A stretch of 64,000 bases of DNA from Nocardioides nitrophenolicus (GTDB lineage: Bacteria; Actinomycetota; Actinomycetes; Propionibacteriales; Nocardioidaceae): contig NZ_JAFBBY010000001.1 of the NCBI RefSeq assembly GCF_016907515.1, forward strand, positions 5,022,001 to 5,086,000. Reading direction: 5' to 3'. The notes beneath the pieces were generated by a model, which worked only from the letters and a program-made list of their open reading frames with translations, was not told the origin of the DNA and did no database searches. The stretch's first letter is position 1. Each line of letters starts with the position of its first letter. Position numbers and translations under genes: made by a program. Shown piece after piece: positions 27,522-36,470 of the stretch.

Positions 27522-28913
27522 ATGACCGGCGCGGCCCTGCTCGTCGCAGGGATGACCTCGGACGCCGGCAAGAGCGTGCTGACGACGGGGCTGTGCCGGG
27601 CGTTCGCGCGGCGCGGGATCCGGGTGGCGCCGTACAAGGCGCAGAACATGTCCAACAACTCGATGGTCGTCACCGGCCCCGACGGGCGGCCGGGGGAGAT
27701 CGGGCGGGCGCAGTGGGTGCAGGCGCTCGCCGCGGGGGTGACGCCCGAGGTCGCGATGAACCCGGTGCTGCTCAAGCCCGGCAGCGACCGGCGCAGCCAT
27801 GTCGTCCTGATGGGTCAGCCGGCGGGCGAGGTGTCCTCGCGCAACTGGCACGACGGCCGCGCTCATCTGGCCGAGACGGCGTTCGCCGCGTTCGACGACC
27901 TGCGCTCGCGCTTCGAGCTGGTCGTGGCCGAGGGCGCGGGGAGCCCGGCCGAGATCAACCTGCGGGCCAGCGACTACGTCAACATGGGGCTGGCGCGACA
28001 CGGCGACGTGCCGACGATCGTGGTCGGCGACATCGACCGCGGGGGCTGGTTCGCCTCGGCCTACGGCACCCTGATGCTGCTCGACGGGGCCGACCAGGCG
28101 CTGATCAGGGGGTATGTCGTCAACCGCTTCCGCGGCGACGTCGACCTGCTGCGGCCGGGGCTGGCCGACCTCGAGGCGCGCTCCGGCCGCCCGACGTACG
28201 GCGTGCTGCCGTGGCATCCCGACCTGTGGCTCGACTCCGAGGATGCGCTCGACCTCGCCGGCCGGCGGGCCGAGATCGGGGCGGGGGTACGGCGGGTGGC
28301 CGTGGTCCGGCTGCCGCGGATCAGCAACTTCACCGACGTCGACGCGCTCGGCCTGGAGCCGGGGCTGGACGTGGAGTTCGTGTCCGACCCGGCGCGGCTG
28401 AGCGACGCCGACCTGGTGGTGCTGCCGGGCACGCGGGCGACGCTCGCGGATCTCTCCTGGCTGCGCGAGCGTGGGCTGGACGTGGCGATCCAGCGGCACG
28501 CCGCCGCGGGCCGACCGGTGCTCGGGATCTGCGGCGGCTGCCAGATGCTCGGGCGGGTGATCGAGGACCCTGAGGGCACCGAGGGCGCGGCCGGTGCGGT
28601 GGTCGAGGGTCTCGGGCTGCTCGACCTGACCACGCGCTTCGGCGCGGAGAAGCGGCTCGCCCTGCACGAGCCGGCCGGCTACGAGATCCATCACGGCCGG
28701 ATCGCCGGAGCGACCACGGCGGGGAGCGTGACCGGGACGATGGTGCACGGCAGCCTCGAGGACGACCCGACCCGCGCGGCGTACCTGGAGCGGGCCCTGG
28801 GGGTGACCTCGGCGGCATCCTTCCCGGCGGCGCGCGCGGCCCGGCTCGACCTGCTCGGCGACCTGGTCGAGGAGCACCTCGACCTCGACGCGATCCTGGA
28901 CCTGACCCGATGA
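27522..28913 (+). CDS. cobQ: Cobyric acid synthase (CobQ)
   Basis: A 463-residue glutamine-dependent amidotransferase that amidates the b, d, e and g side chains of adenosylcobyrinic acid a,c-diamide. The N-terminal P-loop-like [14 protein letters not shown] and KAQNMSNNS are typical. The C-terminal class I glutaminase-like domain has the nucleophile in GICGGCQML and the HG of [14 protein letters not shown] 27522 follows a palindromic gap. Its end overlaps the cobK start by four bases. Confidence 0.95.
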   Translation: MTGAALLVAGMTSDAGKSVLTTGLCRAFARRGIRVAPYKAQNMSNNSMVVTGPDGRPGEIGRAQWVQALAAGVTPEVAMNPVLLKPGSDRRSHVVLMGQPAGEVSSRNWHDGRAHLAETAFAAFDDLRSRFELVVAEGAGSPAEINLRASDYVNMGLARHGDVPTIVVGDIDRGGWFASAYGTLMLLDGADQALIRGYVVNRFRGDVDLLRPGLADLEARSGRPTYGVLPWHPDLWLDSEDALDLAGRRAEIGAGVRRVAVVRLPRISNFTDVDALGLEPGLDVEFVSDPARLSDADLVVLPGTRATLADLSWLRERGLDVAIQRHAAAGRPVLGICGGCQMLGRVIEDPEGTEGAAGAVVEGLGLLDLTTRFGAEKRLALHEPAGYEIHHGRIAGATTAGSVTGTMVHGSLEDDPTRAAYLERALGVTSAASFPAARAARLDLLGDLVEEHLDLDAILDLTR

Positions 28914-29641
28914 CGGCGACGCGGGTGCTGCTGCTCGGGGGCACCGGCGAGGCCCGCGCCCTCGCGGCCCGCCTCGTCGCCGACGGCGTCCCCGTCGTCT
29001 CGTCGCTCGCGGGGAGGGTGGCGCGACCGCGGCTGCCGGTCGGCGAGGTGCGGGTCGGCGGCTTCGGCGGGGTCTCCGGGCTGCGGGCGGCGCTGGCGGA
29101 ATTCGACGTGGTGGTCGACGCGACCCATCCGTTCGCGGCGGGCATCTCCCGCAACGCCGCGGCCGCCTGCGCCGCGGCCGGCGTACCGCTGCTCCGGCTG
29201 GAGCGGCCCGGCTGGGCGGATCGCGCGACGCCGTCGTGGATCTGGGTGCGGACCCACGAGGACGCCGCGACCGTCGCCGGCGAGCTCGGCAGCCGGCCCT
29301 TTCTCACCATCGGCCGCCAGGAGCTGGCGCGCTTCGTCCCGGCACTGGCCGAGCGGCAGGTGCTGGCCCGGGTCGTCGACCCGCCCGACGTCGAGCTGCC
29401 GCCGACCTGGGAGCTGCTGACCTCGCGCGGGCCCTACACGCTGGAGCGCGAGCGGGACCTGATGGCCGACCGCGACGTGCTGGTCACCAAGGACTCCGGC
29501 GGCGAGCTAACCTGGCCCAAGATGGAAGCCGCGGCCGAGCTCGGGATCCCCGTCGTGGTCGTACGACGGGCGCCGGCGCCCGCCGGCGTGGAGACGGTCA
29601 GCGAGGTCGACGCCGTCGTCGCCTGGCTGCGCTCGCTCTGA
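28910..29641 (+). CDS. cobK: Precorrin-6A reductase (CobK)
   Basis: A 243-residue NADPH-dependent reductase that converts precorrin-6A to precorrin-6B. The Rossmann-like start [31 protein letters not shown] and a [17 protein letters not shown] segment are typical. The ATG overlaps the cobQ stop (ATGA). It ends the + strand cob operon that begins at cobN; the next gene converges seven bases away. Confidence 0.94.
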   Translation: MTATRVLLLGGTGEARALAARLVADGVPVVSSLAGRVARPRLPVGEVRVGGFGGVSGLRAALAEFDVVVDATHPFAAGISRNAAAACAAAGVPLLRLERPGWADRATPSWIWVRTHEDAATVAGELGSRPFLTIGRQELARFVPALAERQVLARVVDPPDVELPPTWELLTSRGPYTLERERDLMADRDVLVTKDSGGELTWPKMEAAAELGIPVVVVRRAPAPAGVETVSEVDAVVAWLRSL

Positions 29642-29648
29642 GTGCCTG

Positions 29649-30071
29649 CTAGGGGGTCCGCTCGTGACCCGGCCGCCCGTGGGTGCGCCGGTCCTCCTTC
29701 ATCTCCGCCTCGTAGAGGTGGCGCCGGCCCCCGACCAGCGCCTCGCGGGCCTGCCGGTCCAGGTCCCGGAACGCGGTGTAATAGCCGTCGTCGTACTCCT
29801 CGACGAGCTGGAAGGTCCACCGTCCCTGGATCACGTTGCGCCCGACCAGCTCGCGCTCGATCCGGTCGGCCAGCTCGGTGTGCCCGGCCTCGCGGAGCTG
29901 GTCGACGCCCTTGCCGAGGGTGAGGTCGGCGGTGCCGCTCAACCGGTGGAAGGCGTAGAGGTGGCCGCGGGCCACCTCCACGGCCTCCAGCGCCTCGGAG
30001 ATGTTGCCGAGCGCCTCGACCGTCAGGTCGTCGACGCCGTCGGGCCGGGTGTGCTCCTCATCGATCGCCAT
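29649..30071 (-). CDS. Conserved protein of unknown function
   Basis: A 140-residue, mainly helical and charged protein beginning MAIDEEHTRPDGVDD, with a VEVARGHLYAFHRLSG segment and a C-terminal half rich in Arg and Glu. I do not recognise a named family. ATG 30071 lies inside a nested palindrome (30049-30106), so its first residues may be recently acquired or the true start may differ. It converges on cobK, with a 7-bp gap. Confidence 0.6.
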   Translation of the reverse strand: MAIDEEHTRPDGVDDLTVEALGNISEALEAVEVARGHLYAFHRLSGTADLTLGKGVDQLREAGHTELADRIERELVGRNVIQGRWTFQLVEEYDDGYYTAFRDLDRQAREALVGGRRHLYEAEMKEDRRTHGRPGHERTP

Positions 30072-30106
30072 GCATCGTCGATGCCCGCGACCGGCGAGGA
30101 GCACAC
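30049..30106. repeat. Nested palindrome covering a gene start
   Basis: The outer arms 30049-30059 and 30096-30106 pair perfectly (GTGTGCTCCTC with GAGGAGCACAC). The inner arms GCATCG (30072-30077) and CGATGC (30079-30084) pair around one base. It covers the presumed start codon of the gene ending at 29649. It may be a regulatory hairpin or another member of the palindromic element group in this window. Confidence 0.5.
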
Positions 30107-30117
30107 GCCCGGACTTC

Positions 30118-30966
30118 TCAGAGCGCGGCGCGCAGCGCGTCCTCCAGCGAGGTCGCCGGGCGGCCGAGCAGCTCCTCGAGGTCGGTGGGCTCGACGTACA
30201 GCTCGCCGCGGGCCAGGCCGAGGTCGGCGTCCGCGAGGGTCGCGGCGAACGGCTCCGGCAGGCCGGCGCCGACCAGGGCCGCGGTGAGCTCGTCGGCGGG
30301 GAGGTCGGTGTAGGTGACCTCCTTGCCGAGCACCTCGCCGACGGTCGTGGCGAGCTCCTCGAGGCTGAACCCGGCGCCGCCGAGCTCGTAGACGGCCTTC
30401 GGCTGCTCGAGCAGGAGCGCGGCGGCCGCGGCCACGGCGAAGTCGGCGCGGGTGGCGGCGCTGACCCGGCCGTCGCGGGCGGCGCCGAGGACGGTGCCGT
30501 GCTCGGCGTACGTCGGGAGCTGGTCGGTGTAGTTCTCGAGATACCAGCTGTTGCGCAGGAAGGTGTGGGGCAGCCCGGACGCGAGGATCGCCTCCTCGGT
30601 GGCCCGGTGCTCGACGGCCAGCGCGAGGCCGGAGGTGTCGGCGTGCGGGATGCTCGTGTAGGCCAGGAGCCCGACGCCGGCCGACCGCGCCGCGTCGACG
30701 ACGTTCTGGTGCTGGGGCAGGCGCTGGCCGACCTCGCTGCCCGAGATGAAGAGCACCCGGTCGGCGCCCGCGAAGGCGGCGGCGAGGCCCTCGGCGTCGG
30801 CGTAGTCGACCTGGCGGGTGGTGACGCCGAGGGCGGCCAGCCCGGCGAGCCGCTCCTCGTCGCGACCCAGCGCGACCACCTGGTCGGCCGGGACGCCCTG
30901 GTCGAGCAGGGCGGCGATGACGTGGCGGCCGAGGTGGCCGGTGGCTCCGGTGACGACGAGGGACAT
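30118..30966 (-). CDS. NmrA-family NAD(P)H oxidoreductase, QorB-like
   Basis: A 282-residue atypical short-chain dehydrogenase with a Rossmann start VTGATGHLGRHVIAALL. The active-site stretch LLAYTSIPHAD and the LRNSWYLENYTD motif match NmrA/QorB quinone reductases. It is divergent from an HxlR-family regulator gene, the same pairing as E. coli qorB (ytfG) with ytfH and corynebacterial qorR. A role in quinone or thiol stress is likely. Confidence 0.8.
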   Translation of the reverse strand: MSLVVTGATGHLGRHVIAALLDQGVPADQVVALGRDEERLAGLAALGVTTRQVDYADAEGLAAAFAGADRVLFISGSEVGQRLPQHQNVVDAARSAGVGLLAYTSIPHADTSGLALAVEHRATEEAILASGLPHTFLRNSWYLENYTDQLPTYAEHGTVLGAARDGRVSAATRADFAVAAAAALLLEQPKAVYELGGAGFSLEELATTVGEVLGKEVTYTDLPADELTAALVGAGLPEPFAATLADADLGLARGELYVEPTDLEELLGRPATSLEDALRAAL

Positions 30967-31045
30967 GGTGCAGCCTTTCGAACGGTGGGGGTCGTGCTTG
31001 TCGACCTCCTCAACGGGCCGTTCGGGAAGTTGCTTCCCGTTGGTT

Positions 31046-31070
31046 AGTACGCACTTTGAAGTAAGGTACT
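31046..31070. promoter_or_regulatory. Nested inverted repeat, candidate HxlR operator
   Basis: AGTAC (31046-31050) pairs with GTACT (31066-31070), and ACTT (31053-31056) with AAGT (31059-31062), around a shared centre in the divergent intergenic region. HxlR regulators such as QorR and HypR bind short AT-rich palindromes in this position. The site lies 3 bp before the regulator's GTG start. Confidence 0.55.
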
Positions 31071-31073
31071 TGC

Positions 31074-31439
31074 GTGACGGAAAGTACCGACACCATCTTC
31101 GATCAGTTCCCGGGCGGGATCTTCCCCGCCGCGTGCTCGAGCCGGGTGCTGCTCGACCACGTGATGAGCAAGTGGGGTGTCCTGGTCCTGGTCTCGCTCA
31201 CCGACGGGCCGCAGCGGTGGAGCGACCTGCGCCGCCGGGCGCAGGGGATCAGCGAGAAGATGCTGGCCCAGACCCTCAAGACCCTCGAGGGCGACGGGCT
31301 GGTCCATCGCGAGCAGCAGCCCGTCATGCCGCCGCGGGTCGACTACAGCCTGACCCCGCTGGGCGAGGAGCTGGCCGAGGTGATGGTGCCGCTGCTGCGC
31401 TGGGTCGGGCGCAACGCCGACGGGATCATCGGGACCTAG
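31074..31439 (+). CDS. HxlR-family transcriptional regulator (QorR-like)
   Basis: A 121-residue winged-helix regulator. The core LRRRAQGISEKMLAQTLKTL is the recognition helix region, and the wing reads DYSLTPLGEEL. A conserved cysteine near residue 21 (FPAACSSR) matches the redox-sensing position of QorR/HypR-type members, which are inactivated by diamide or quinones. The GTG at 31074 is adjacent to the proposed operator, so it probably represses itself and the divergent oxidoreductase. Confidence 0.85.
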   Translation: MTESTDTIFDQFPGGIFPAACSSRVLLDHVMSKWGVLVLVSLTDGPQRWSDLRRRAQGISEKMLAQTLKTLEGDGLVHREQQPVMPPRVDYSLTPLGEELAEVMVPLLRWVGRNADGIIGT

Positions 31440-32340
31440 GGCCAAGGCGGGCGACGGCCGCGGCGACGAGCACGGCGCCGGCCCCGACCCGGCGCGCGAG
31501 GACCCGGGCCCGGTCCAGGTCGGCCCGGTCGGGCGTGGGCCCCTCGCCCATGACCGCCCGGTGCTCGACCCGGCCGCCGTAGTCGTTGGTGCCGCCGAGC
31601 CGGATCCCGAGCGCACCGGCGAAGGCGGCCTCGACCGGCCCGGCGTTCGGGCTGGGGTGGCCGGCCGCGTCGCGACGCCAGGTCCGCCAGGCCGCGCGCG
31701 GATCGGGCCCGAGCGCAGTCGCGAGCGCGGCGCACAGCCGGGAGCCGGGCAGGTTGAGCAGGTCGTCGAGCCGCGCGGCCGCCCAGCCGAACCGCTCGTG
31801 GCGGGCGCTGCGGTGGCCGACCATCGCGTCGAGGGTGTTGGCGGCGCGGTAGCCCACCAGTCCCGGTACGCCGGCCACGGCCCCCCACACGAGCGGCGCG
31901 ACCACCGCGTCGGAGGTGTTCTCGGCGAGCGACTCCAAGGTGGCCCGGACCACCTCGGGCTCGTCGAGCTGCCGGGTGTCGCGGCCGACCAGATGGGTGA
32001 GCTGCAGGCGGGCGTCCGGCAGCCGGTCGGCGGCGAGGAGCCGGGAGACCGCGGCCGCCTCGCGGTCCAGGGAGGTGCCACCGAGCACCGCCCAGGTGGC
32101 GACGGCGGTGCCGAGGGTCCGGGGCAGGGTGCGCTCGGCCGCGACGCCGAGCACGACCACGCCGCCGACCAGGGCGCCGGCGTACAGCACGCCGGTGCGG
32201 CGCTCGTCGCGCCACATCCGCCGCTCCAGCACGCCGGCGACCCGGCCGAAGCCCGCGACCGGGTGGCCCCGCCGCGGATCGGCGAGGAGCCGATCCGCGG
32301 CGTACCCGAGCAGGAGTCCGGCAGCCCGCCCGGCCCTCAC
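31426..32340 (-). CDS. cobD: Adenosylcobinamide-phosphate synthase (CobD/CbiB)
   Basis: A 304-residue integral membrane enzyme that attaches (R)-1-amino-2-propanol O-phosphate to adenosylcobyric acid. It has several hydrophobic helices, the loop DLDREAAAVSRLLAADRLP-like N-terminal motif, SLAENTSDAVVAPL, RAANTLDAMVGHR and SPNAGPVEAAFAGAL. The GTG at 32340 overlaps the cbtA stop in a GTGA. Its 3' end overlaps the HxlR gene by 14 bp on the other strand. The substrate-binding membrane topology fits the family. Confidence 0.93.
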   Translation of the reverse strand: MRAGRAAGLLLGYAADRLLADPRRGHPVAGFGRVAGVLERRMWRDERRTGVLYAGALVGGVVVLGVAAERTLPRTLGTAVATWAVLGGTSLDREAAAVSRLLAADRLPDARLQLTHLVGRDTRQLDEPEVVRATLESLAENTSDAVVAPLVWGAVAGVPGLVGYRAANTLDAMVGHRSARHERFGWAAARLDDLLNLPGSRLCAALATALGPDPRAAWRTWRRDAAGHPSPNAGPVEAAFAGALGIRLGGTNDYGGRVEHRAVMGEGPTPDRADLDRARVLARRVGAGAVLVAAAVARLGPRSR

Positions 32341-33146
32341 AGGCTCGCGGCGAGCGAGCGGCGGGCGAGGTCCGCCGCCGCGCGGTCGTGGAGCCGGCCG
32401 ACCAGGAAGGTCAGGCCGACGCCGATGCTCGCCCACAACGCGGCGAGGGTGAGCAGCGAGGAGCGGCGGAAGTACCACAGCGTGTCGGCCGGGAAGTCGC
32501 CGAGCTCGTTGACCGTCGGCAGCAGCAGCGCGGCCACCGACACCACGGCGAGATAGCAGCCGGCGCCGATGAACGCGGCCGTCCAGCCGTCGTACCGCTG
32601 GCGCAGGCGGTTGGCCAGCACGACCACCGCGATGGCGGCCAGGACCGAGACCAGCAGCAGCCCGAAGTACGACGCGGTTCGACCGCCGATCGTGTCGCCG
32701 CTGCCGACCGCGGGCGGGGTGGCCGGGTACTTCGCGAACGGGACCAGCGTGACCGCGACGAACCCGATCAGCACCACCAGCGCGGTGGACCCGCGCGCGG
32801 ACAGCGCGCCGAGCCGGCCGAGCACGGCCGCCGCCGCGAGCGAGGCGAGGCCGCCGAGGGCCGCGCCGATGGCGAGGGTGCCGGTCAGCAGGCCCCAGCT
32901 CTTCTGGTTCTCGCGCGAGATCTCGACCATGCCGTCCTGGCCGGCCGGCTCCTCGGCGTGCTGCTTGTCGGTGTGCGGCTGCGCGGCGGCCGACTCCTCG
33001 AGCGCGATGGCGTCGTCGACGTACGGCTCGCCGAAGGCGAACGCCACGACGAAGGCGATCAGGCCGGCGACCAGGCCCACCGCGAGTCCGCGGATCAGGA
33101 AGGCGGCCGGGCTGAGGACAGACCTGTCCCTGGGAACGGTGCCCAT
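32337..33146 (-). CDS. cbtA: Cobalt transporter subunit CbtA
   Basis: A 269-residue membrane protein with an N-terminal helix (LIRGLAVGLVAGLIAFV), a soluble loop with histidines (PHTDKQHAEEP), and further helices in the C-terminal half (about six in all). It matches the CbtA family of B12-regulated cobalt uptake proteins. It lies six bases after cbtB, and its stop overlaps the cobD start. Control by the cbtB riboswitch is expected. Confidence 0.9.
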   Translation of the reverse strand: MGTVPRDRSVLSPAAFLIRGLAVGLVAGLIAFVVAFAFGEPYVDDAIALEESAAAQPHTDKQHAEEPAGQDGMVEISRENQKSWGLLTGTLAIGAALGGLASLAAAAVLGRLGALSARGSTALVVLIGFVAVTLVPFAKYPATPPAVGSGDTIGGRTASYFGLLLVSVLAAIAVVVLANRLRQRYDGWTAAFIGAGCYLAVVSVAALLLPTVNELGDFPADTLWYFRRSSLLTLAALWASIGVGLTFLVGRLHDRAAADLARRSLAASL

Positions 33147-33152
33147 CGCGGG

Positions 33153-33374
33153 TCAGTGGCAGGGGTAGCCGAGGAGGTGGCGGGCGTCGTGCACCCACTC
33201 GTGCACGGCGTTGCCGGCGGGGAGCGAGATCGCACCCTGGTCGGCGCTCACGAAGAAGATCGCCAGCATGGCGAGCAGGCCGAAGAAGACGACCCAGGTG
33301 CCGAGCTGCAGCAGCGGGACGACCGGGACCTGGACGGCCGGCGCGGCGATGGGGGTGGCAGTGGACTGCGACAT
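33153..33374 (-). CDS. cbtB: Cobalt transporter subunit CbtB
   Basis: A 73-residue protein with one membrane helix (WVVFFGLLAMLAIFFVSAD) and a C-terminal metal-binding HEWVHDARHLLGYPCH motif, the family signature. It is the first gene of the cbtB-cbtA-cobD operon. ATG 33374 follows GAGGAGG. A cobalamin riboswitch lies in the leader at 33425-33535. Cobalt uptake with CbtA is predicted. Confidence 0.93.
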   Translation of the reverse strand: MSQSTATPIAAPAVQVPVVPLLQLGTWVVFFGLLAMLAIFFVSADQGAISLPAGNAVHEWVHDARHLLGYPCH

Positions 33375-33424
33375 GGTGCCTCCTCAGGGATTCAGCGTCC
33401 CTGGTCAATGGGTGTGAGGTGTGT

Positions 33425-33535
33425 GCAGGCACTCGTTCCTGACTTCACCGCACCCGACCCCTGGTGTTGCTGGGGCGGAGGCGGTGTCACAGTAGCGCGA
33501 CTGTGCCGGAGTCCCACCGGCTTCCTCGTGCCTGC
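33425..33535 (-). ncRNA. Cobalamin riboswitch upstream of cbtB
   Basis: On the minus strand the core reads GAGGAAGCCGGTGGGACTCC, then a CGCGCTACTGTGA element. The outer stem pairs GCAGGCAC with GTGCCTGC (33528-33535 and 33425-33432). The leader ends just before the cbtB ribosome site. Repression of cobalt uptake by cobalamin is expected. Confidence 0.88.
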
Positions 33536-33545
33536 AGGTTGGACT

Positions 33546-34541
33546 CTAGGGCATCGCGCGCAGTGCCCGCAGCAGCTCGTTCGTGGTGTCCGGTGGCCGG
33601 ACGGCGATCCGGATCCAGCTGTCGTCCAGGCCGGGGAAGGTGTCGGCCCGGCGTACGGCGATCCCGCTGTCCCGCAGTCGTGCGTGCACCCCCGCGCCGA
33701 CCCGCGCCAGGACGAAGGACGCGGTGGAGGGCAGGTGGTGGACGCCGAGGTCGGCGAGGCCCTTCTCGACGTGCTCGCGCCAGTCCCGGATCTGCTCGGC
33801 CCTGCGCGTGGCCTCCTGGGCGGCCTCGGCGCTCACGCAGGCGATGACGGCCGCGGCGGCGGTGGTGCCGACCGACCAGGGTGTCTGGGCAAGCGCCATC
33901 GCTGCGACCACCAGCGGGTCGCCGACGACGTAGCCGGCGCGGATGCCGGGGATGCCCCAGTGCTTGGTGAGCGAACGGAGCACGACCACCCCGTCGAGAG
34001 ATACGCCGGCCAGCGACTCCGGCTCGCCCGGCACGCAGTCCATGAACGCCTCGTCGACCACGACCAGCCGGCCGGGGCGCCGCAGCTCGCGGATCAGCGC
34101 GGCCGGGTGCAGCACGCCGGTCGGGTTGGTCGGGTTCCCGATGACGACCAGGTCGGCGTCCTCGGGGACCTGCGACGGGTCCAGCGCGAACGGCTCGCGC
34201 AGCAGCAGCGACGTGACCCGGTGCCCGGCCTGCTCCAGCGCGGCGTGCGGCTCGGTGAACTGCGGGTGCACCACCACCGGCCGTCGCCAGGCCCGCAGCC
34301 GCGCGACCAGGGTGAACGCCTCGGCGGCGCCCGCGGTGACCAGCACCCCCTCCTCCGGCCGGCCGTGGTGGGCGGCCACGGCCGAACGTGCGGCGCTCGG
34401 GTCGGGGTAGGCGCCGACCTCGTCCAGCGACCGGCGCAGCGCGTCGTCGAGCCACGGCGGCCGCGGGCCGTCGTACACGTTGACGGCGAGGTCGAGCATC
34501 CCGCGCGCCTCGACGTCGCCGTGGTGGCGCAGGTCAACCAT
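33546..34541 (-). CDS. cobC: Threonine-phosphate decarboxylase-like aminotransferase (CobC)
   Basis: A 331-residue fold-type I PLP enzyme with the phosphate-cup GNPTNPTGV, the aspartate in LVVVDEAFMDC and the PLP lysine in SLTKHWGIPGIRAGY. It resembles mycobacterial Rv2231c and histidinol-phosphate aminotransferases. In B12 synthesis it makes (R)-1-amino-2-propanol phosphate from threonine phosphate for CobD; a role as aminotransferase cannot be excluded. Its ATG overlaps the cobB stop by 8 bases. Confidence 0.85.
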   Translation of the reverse strand: MVDLRHHGDVEARGMLDLAVNVYDGPRPPWLDDALRRSLDEVGAYPDPSAARSAVAAHHGRPEEGVLVTAGAAEAFTLVARLRAWRRPVVVHPQFTEPHAALEQAGHRVTSLLLREPFALDPSQVPEDADLVVIGNPTNPTGVLHPAALIRELRRPGRLVVVDEAFMDCVPGEPESLAGVSLDGVVVLRSLTKHWGIPGIRAGYVVGDPLVVAAMALAQTPWSVGTTAAAAVIACVSAEAAQEATRRAEQIRDWREHVEKGLADLGVHHLPSTASFVLARVGAGVHARLRDSGIAVRRADTFPGLDDSWIRIAVRPPDTTNELLRALRAMP

Positions 34542-35877
34542 GGGCGTGCACCGCCTCCGCGAAGCGGGCGGCGAGGTGGGGATGGCCGGCCCAGTGCGTG
34601 TGGAGGTACGACGCGTGCAGGCTCGCCGAGGCGAAGCCGACCTGCTCGCCGTCGACGGTCCAGGCCGGCGTACCCGCGACGGCGGGGGTGACGGTGGTGC
34701 GGTGGAACTCGTGGCCGGTGACCTGCTCGCCGGCGCGGGTGAGCAGCGTGTCGGCCGCCGCGGTGGCGACCGGGTAGCGCAGGGTGAGCCGCTCGGTCAT
34801 CGCGGCGTCGGCGTCGAGCACCCCGGCCATGGGGGCGCCGTCGAGGGTGCGGCACAGGTAGAGCAGGCCGGCGCACTCGGCGACGGTCGGCAGTCCGTCG
34901 AGCACGGCATCGCGGATCTGTGACCGCAGGGCCGCGTTGGCGGTGAGGTCGGCGGCGTGCACCTCGGGGAAGCCGCCGCCGAGGTAGAGGCCGGCGGTGC
35001 CTGCGGGGAGCGCGGGATCGCGCGCCGGGTCGAACGGGACGACGTCGCAGCCGTGGGCGGCGAGCAGCTCGGCGGTCTCGGCGTACCGGAAGGTGAAGGC
35101 GCGGCCTGCTGCGACTGCCACTTTCTGCCGGGGCGGCGGGATCTGAGAGCCAGTTTCTGCCGGGTCGGCGGACCAGGGGAGGACGTCGAGCGGGGGTGCC
35201 GTGCGGGCGAGGGCCAGCACCGCGTCCAGGTCGACGTGCTCGGTGACAACCTCGGCCAGCCGGGCCACGACCGCCTCGGAGCCGCCGCGCTCGGCCGCGG
35301 TGACCAGGCCCAGGTGGCGCGACGGGGTGGCGATCGAGGCGTCGCGGGGGAGCACGCCCAGGACCGGCAGCGAGATCGACGAGCGCACCTCGGCCGCGTG
35401 CCGCGCCGAGCCGGCCTGGTTCAAGATCACGCCCGCGACGGTGACAGTCGGGTCCCAGGTCGCCATCCCGTGCACCACCGCGCCGATCGAGCGCGAGGAG
35501 CGGGAGATGTCGACGACGAGGACGACGGGCGTCCGGGTCAGCGCCGCCACGTGGGCCGTCGAGGAGAAGCCGTCGCCGCCGATCCGGCCGTCGTACAGGC
35601 CCATCACGCCCTCGACCACCGCGACGTCGGCGCCACGGGCGCCGTGCAGCAGCAGCGGGGCGACCAGCGACTCGCCCACCAGGTGGGGGTCGAGGTTGCG
35701 GCCGGGCCGGCCGCAGGCGAGGGCGTGGTAGCCGGGGTCGATGTAGTCGGGGCCGACCTTGTGCCCGCTGACCTCGTGTCCCGCGGCGGCCAGCGCGGCC
35801 ATCAGGCCGGTGGCGACGGTCGTCTTGCCCTGCCCGGTGGCGGGCGCGGCGACGACGATGCGCGGGAGCGCGCTCAC
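34534..35877 (-). CDS. cobB: Hydrogenobyrinic acid a,c-diamide synthase (CobB)
   Basis: A 447-residue glutamine-dependent amidotransferase. The N-terminal ATPase domain has APATGQGKTTVATGL and KVGPDYIDPGYH, and VVEGVMGLYDG follows. The C-terminal domain carries the nucleophile in TVAECAGLLYL. GTG 35877 overlaps the cobO stop in a GTGA; GTG 35880 is the alternative. An in-frame 22-bp direct repeat (35118-35139, 35150-35171) lies in the interdomain linker. It acts on side chains a and c before cobalt insertion. Confidence 0.94.
   Translation of the reverse strand: MSALPRIVVAAPATGQGKTTVATGLMAALAAAGHEVSGHKVGPDYIDPGYHALACGRPGRNLDPHLVGESLVAPLLLHGARGADVAVVEGVMGLYDGRIGGDGFSSTAHVAALTRTPVVLVVDISRSSRSIGAVVHGMATWDPTVTVAGVILNQAGSARHAAEVRSSISLPVLGVLPRDASIATPSRHLGLVTAAERGGSEAVVARLAEVVTEHVDLDAVLALARTAPPLDVLPWSADPAETGSQIPPPRQKVAVAAGRAFTFRYAETAELLAAHGCDVVPFDPARDPALPAGTAGLYLGGGFPEVHAADLTANAALRSQIRDAVLDGLPTVAECAGLLYLCRTLDGAPMAGVLDADAAMTERLTLRYPVATAAADTLLTRAGEQVTGHEFHRTTVTPAVAGTPAWTVDGEQVGFASASLHASYLHTHWAGHPHLAARFAEAVHAHG
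35118..35171. repeat. In-frame direct repeat in the cobB linker
   Basis: Two 22-bp copies (35118-35139 and 35150-35171) differ at two positions and are separated by 10 bp. They code for a proline/glutamine linker (AETGSQIPPPRQK) in CobB. A tandem duplication at an interdomain linker is the simplest reading. Confidence 0.65.
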
Positions 35878-36470
35878 CACTCGATGCCCTTCTGGCCCTT
35901 CTGGCCGGCGTCCATCGGGTGCTTGACCTTGGTCATCTCGGTGACCAGGTCGGCGAGCTCGACCAGCTTCGGGTCGGCCCGGCGACCGGTGATCACGACA
36001 TGCTGGTGGCCGGGGCGGTTCGCCAGCGTCTCCACCACGTCGTCGATGTCGACCCAGCCCCAGTTGATCGGGTAGGTGAACTCGTCGAGCAGGTACAGGT
36101 CGTGCTGCTCGGCCGCGATCCGGCGCTTGATCTCAGCCCAGCCCTCGGCGGCGTCCGCGGCGTGATCCTCCTCGGACCCGGCCTTGCGCGACCAGGACCA
36201 GCCGGAGCCCATCTTGTGCCACTCGACGGTGCCATTCCCGGGCGGCAGCTTCTCGAACGCCGTCTGCTCGCCGAGGCGCCACTTCGCCGACTTCACGAAC
36301 TGGAACACCCCGATGTCCCAGCCCTGGTTCCAGCCGCGCAGCGCCAACCCGAACGCGGCCGTCGACTTCCCCTTGCCGTCGCCGGTGTGCACCATCACCA
36401 GTGGCCGGTTGCGGCGCTGGCGGGTGGTGAGCCCGTCGTCCGGTACGACGAGCGGCTGGCCCTCAGGCAT
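35874..36470 (-). CDS. cobO: Cob(I)yrinic acid a,c-diamide adenosyltransferase (CobO/BtuR)
   Basis: A 198-residue ATP:corrinoid adenosyltransferase. It has the P-loop variant HTGDGKGKSTAAFGLALR (about 28-45) typical of BtuR/CobO, and the VVITGRRADPKLVELADLVTEM C-terminal segment. It forms the Co-C bond of adenosylcobalamin precursors. The ATG at 36470 overlaps the bluB stop by 8 bases. Second-to-last of the co-directional bluB-cobO-cobB-cobC run, in which starts and stops overlap. Confidence 0.95.
   Translation of the reverse strand: MPEGQPLVVPDDGLTTRQRRNRPLVMVHTGDGKGKSTAAFGLALRGWNQGWDIGVFQFVKSAKWRLGEQTAFEKLPPGNGTVEWHKMGSGWSWSRKAGSEEDHAADAAEGWAEIKRRIAAEQHDLYLLDEFTYPINWGWVDIDDVVETLANRPGHQHVVITGRRADPKLVELADLVTEMTKVKHPMDAGQKGQKGIEW

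Noticed and set aside
35118..35171. The cobB direct repeat as phage attachment sites
   Set aside because: The copies are 10 bp apart and inside a coding linker, with no integrase nearby.
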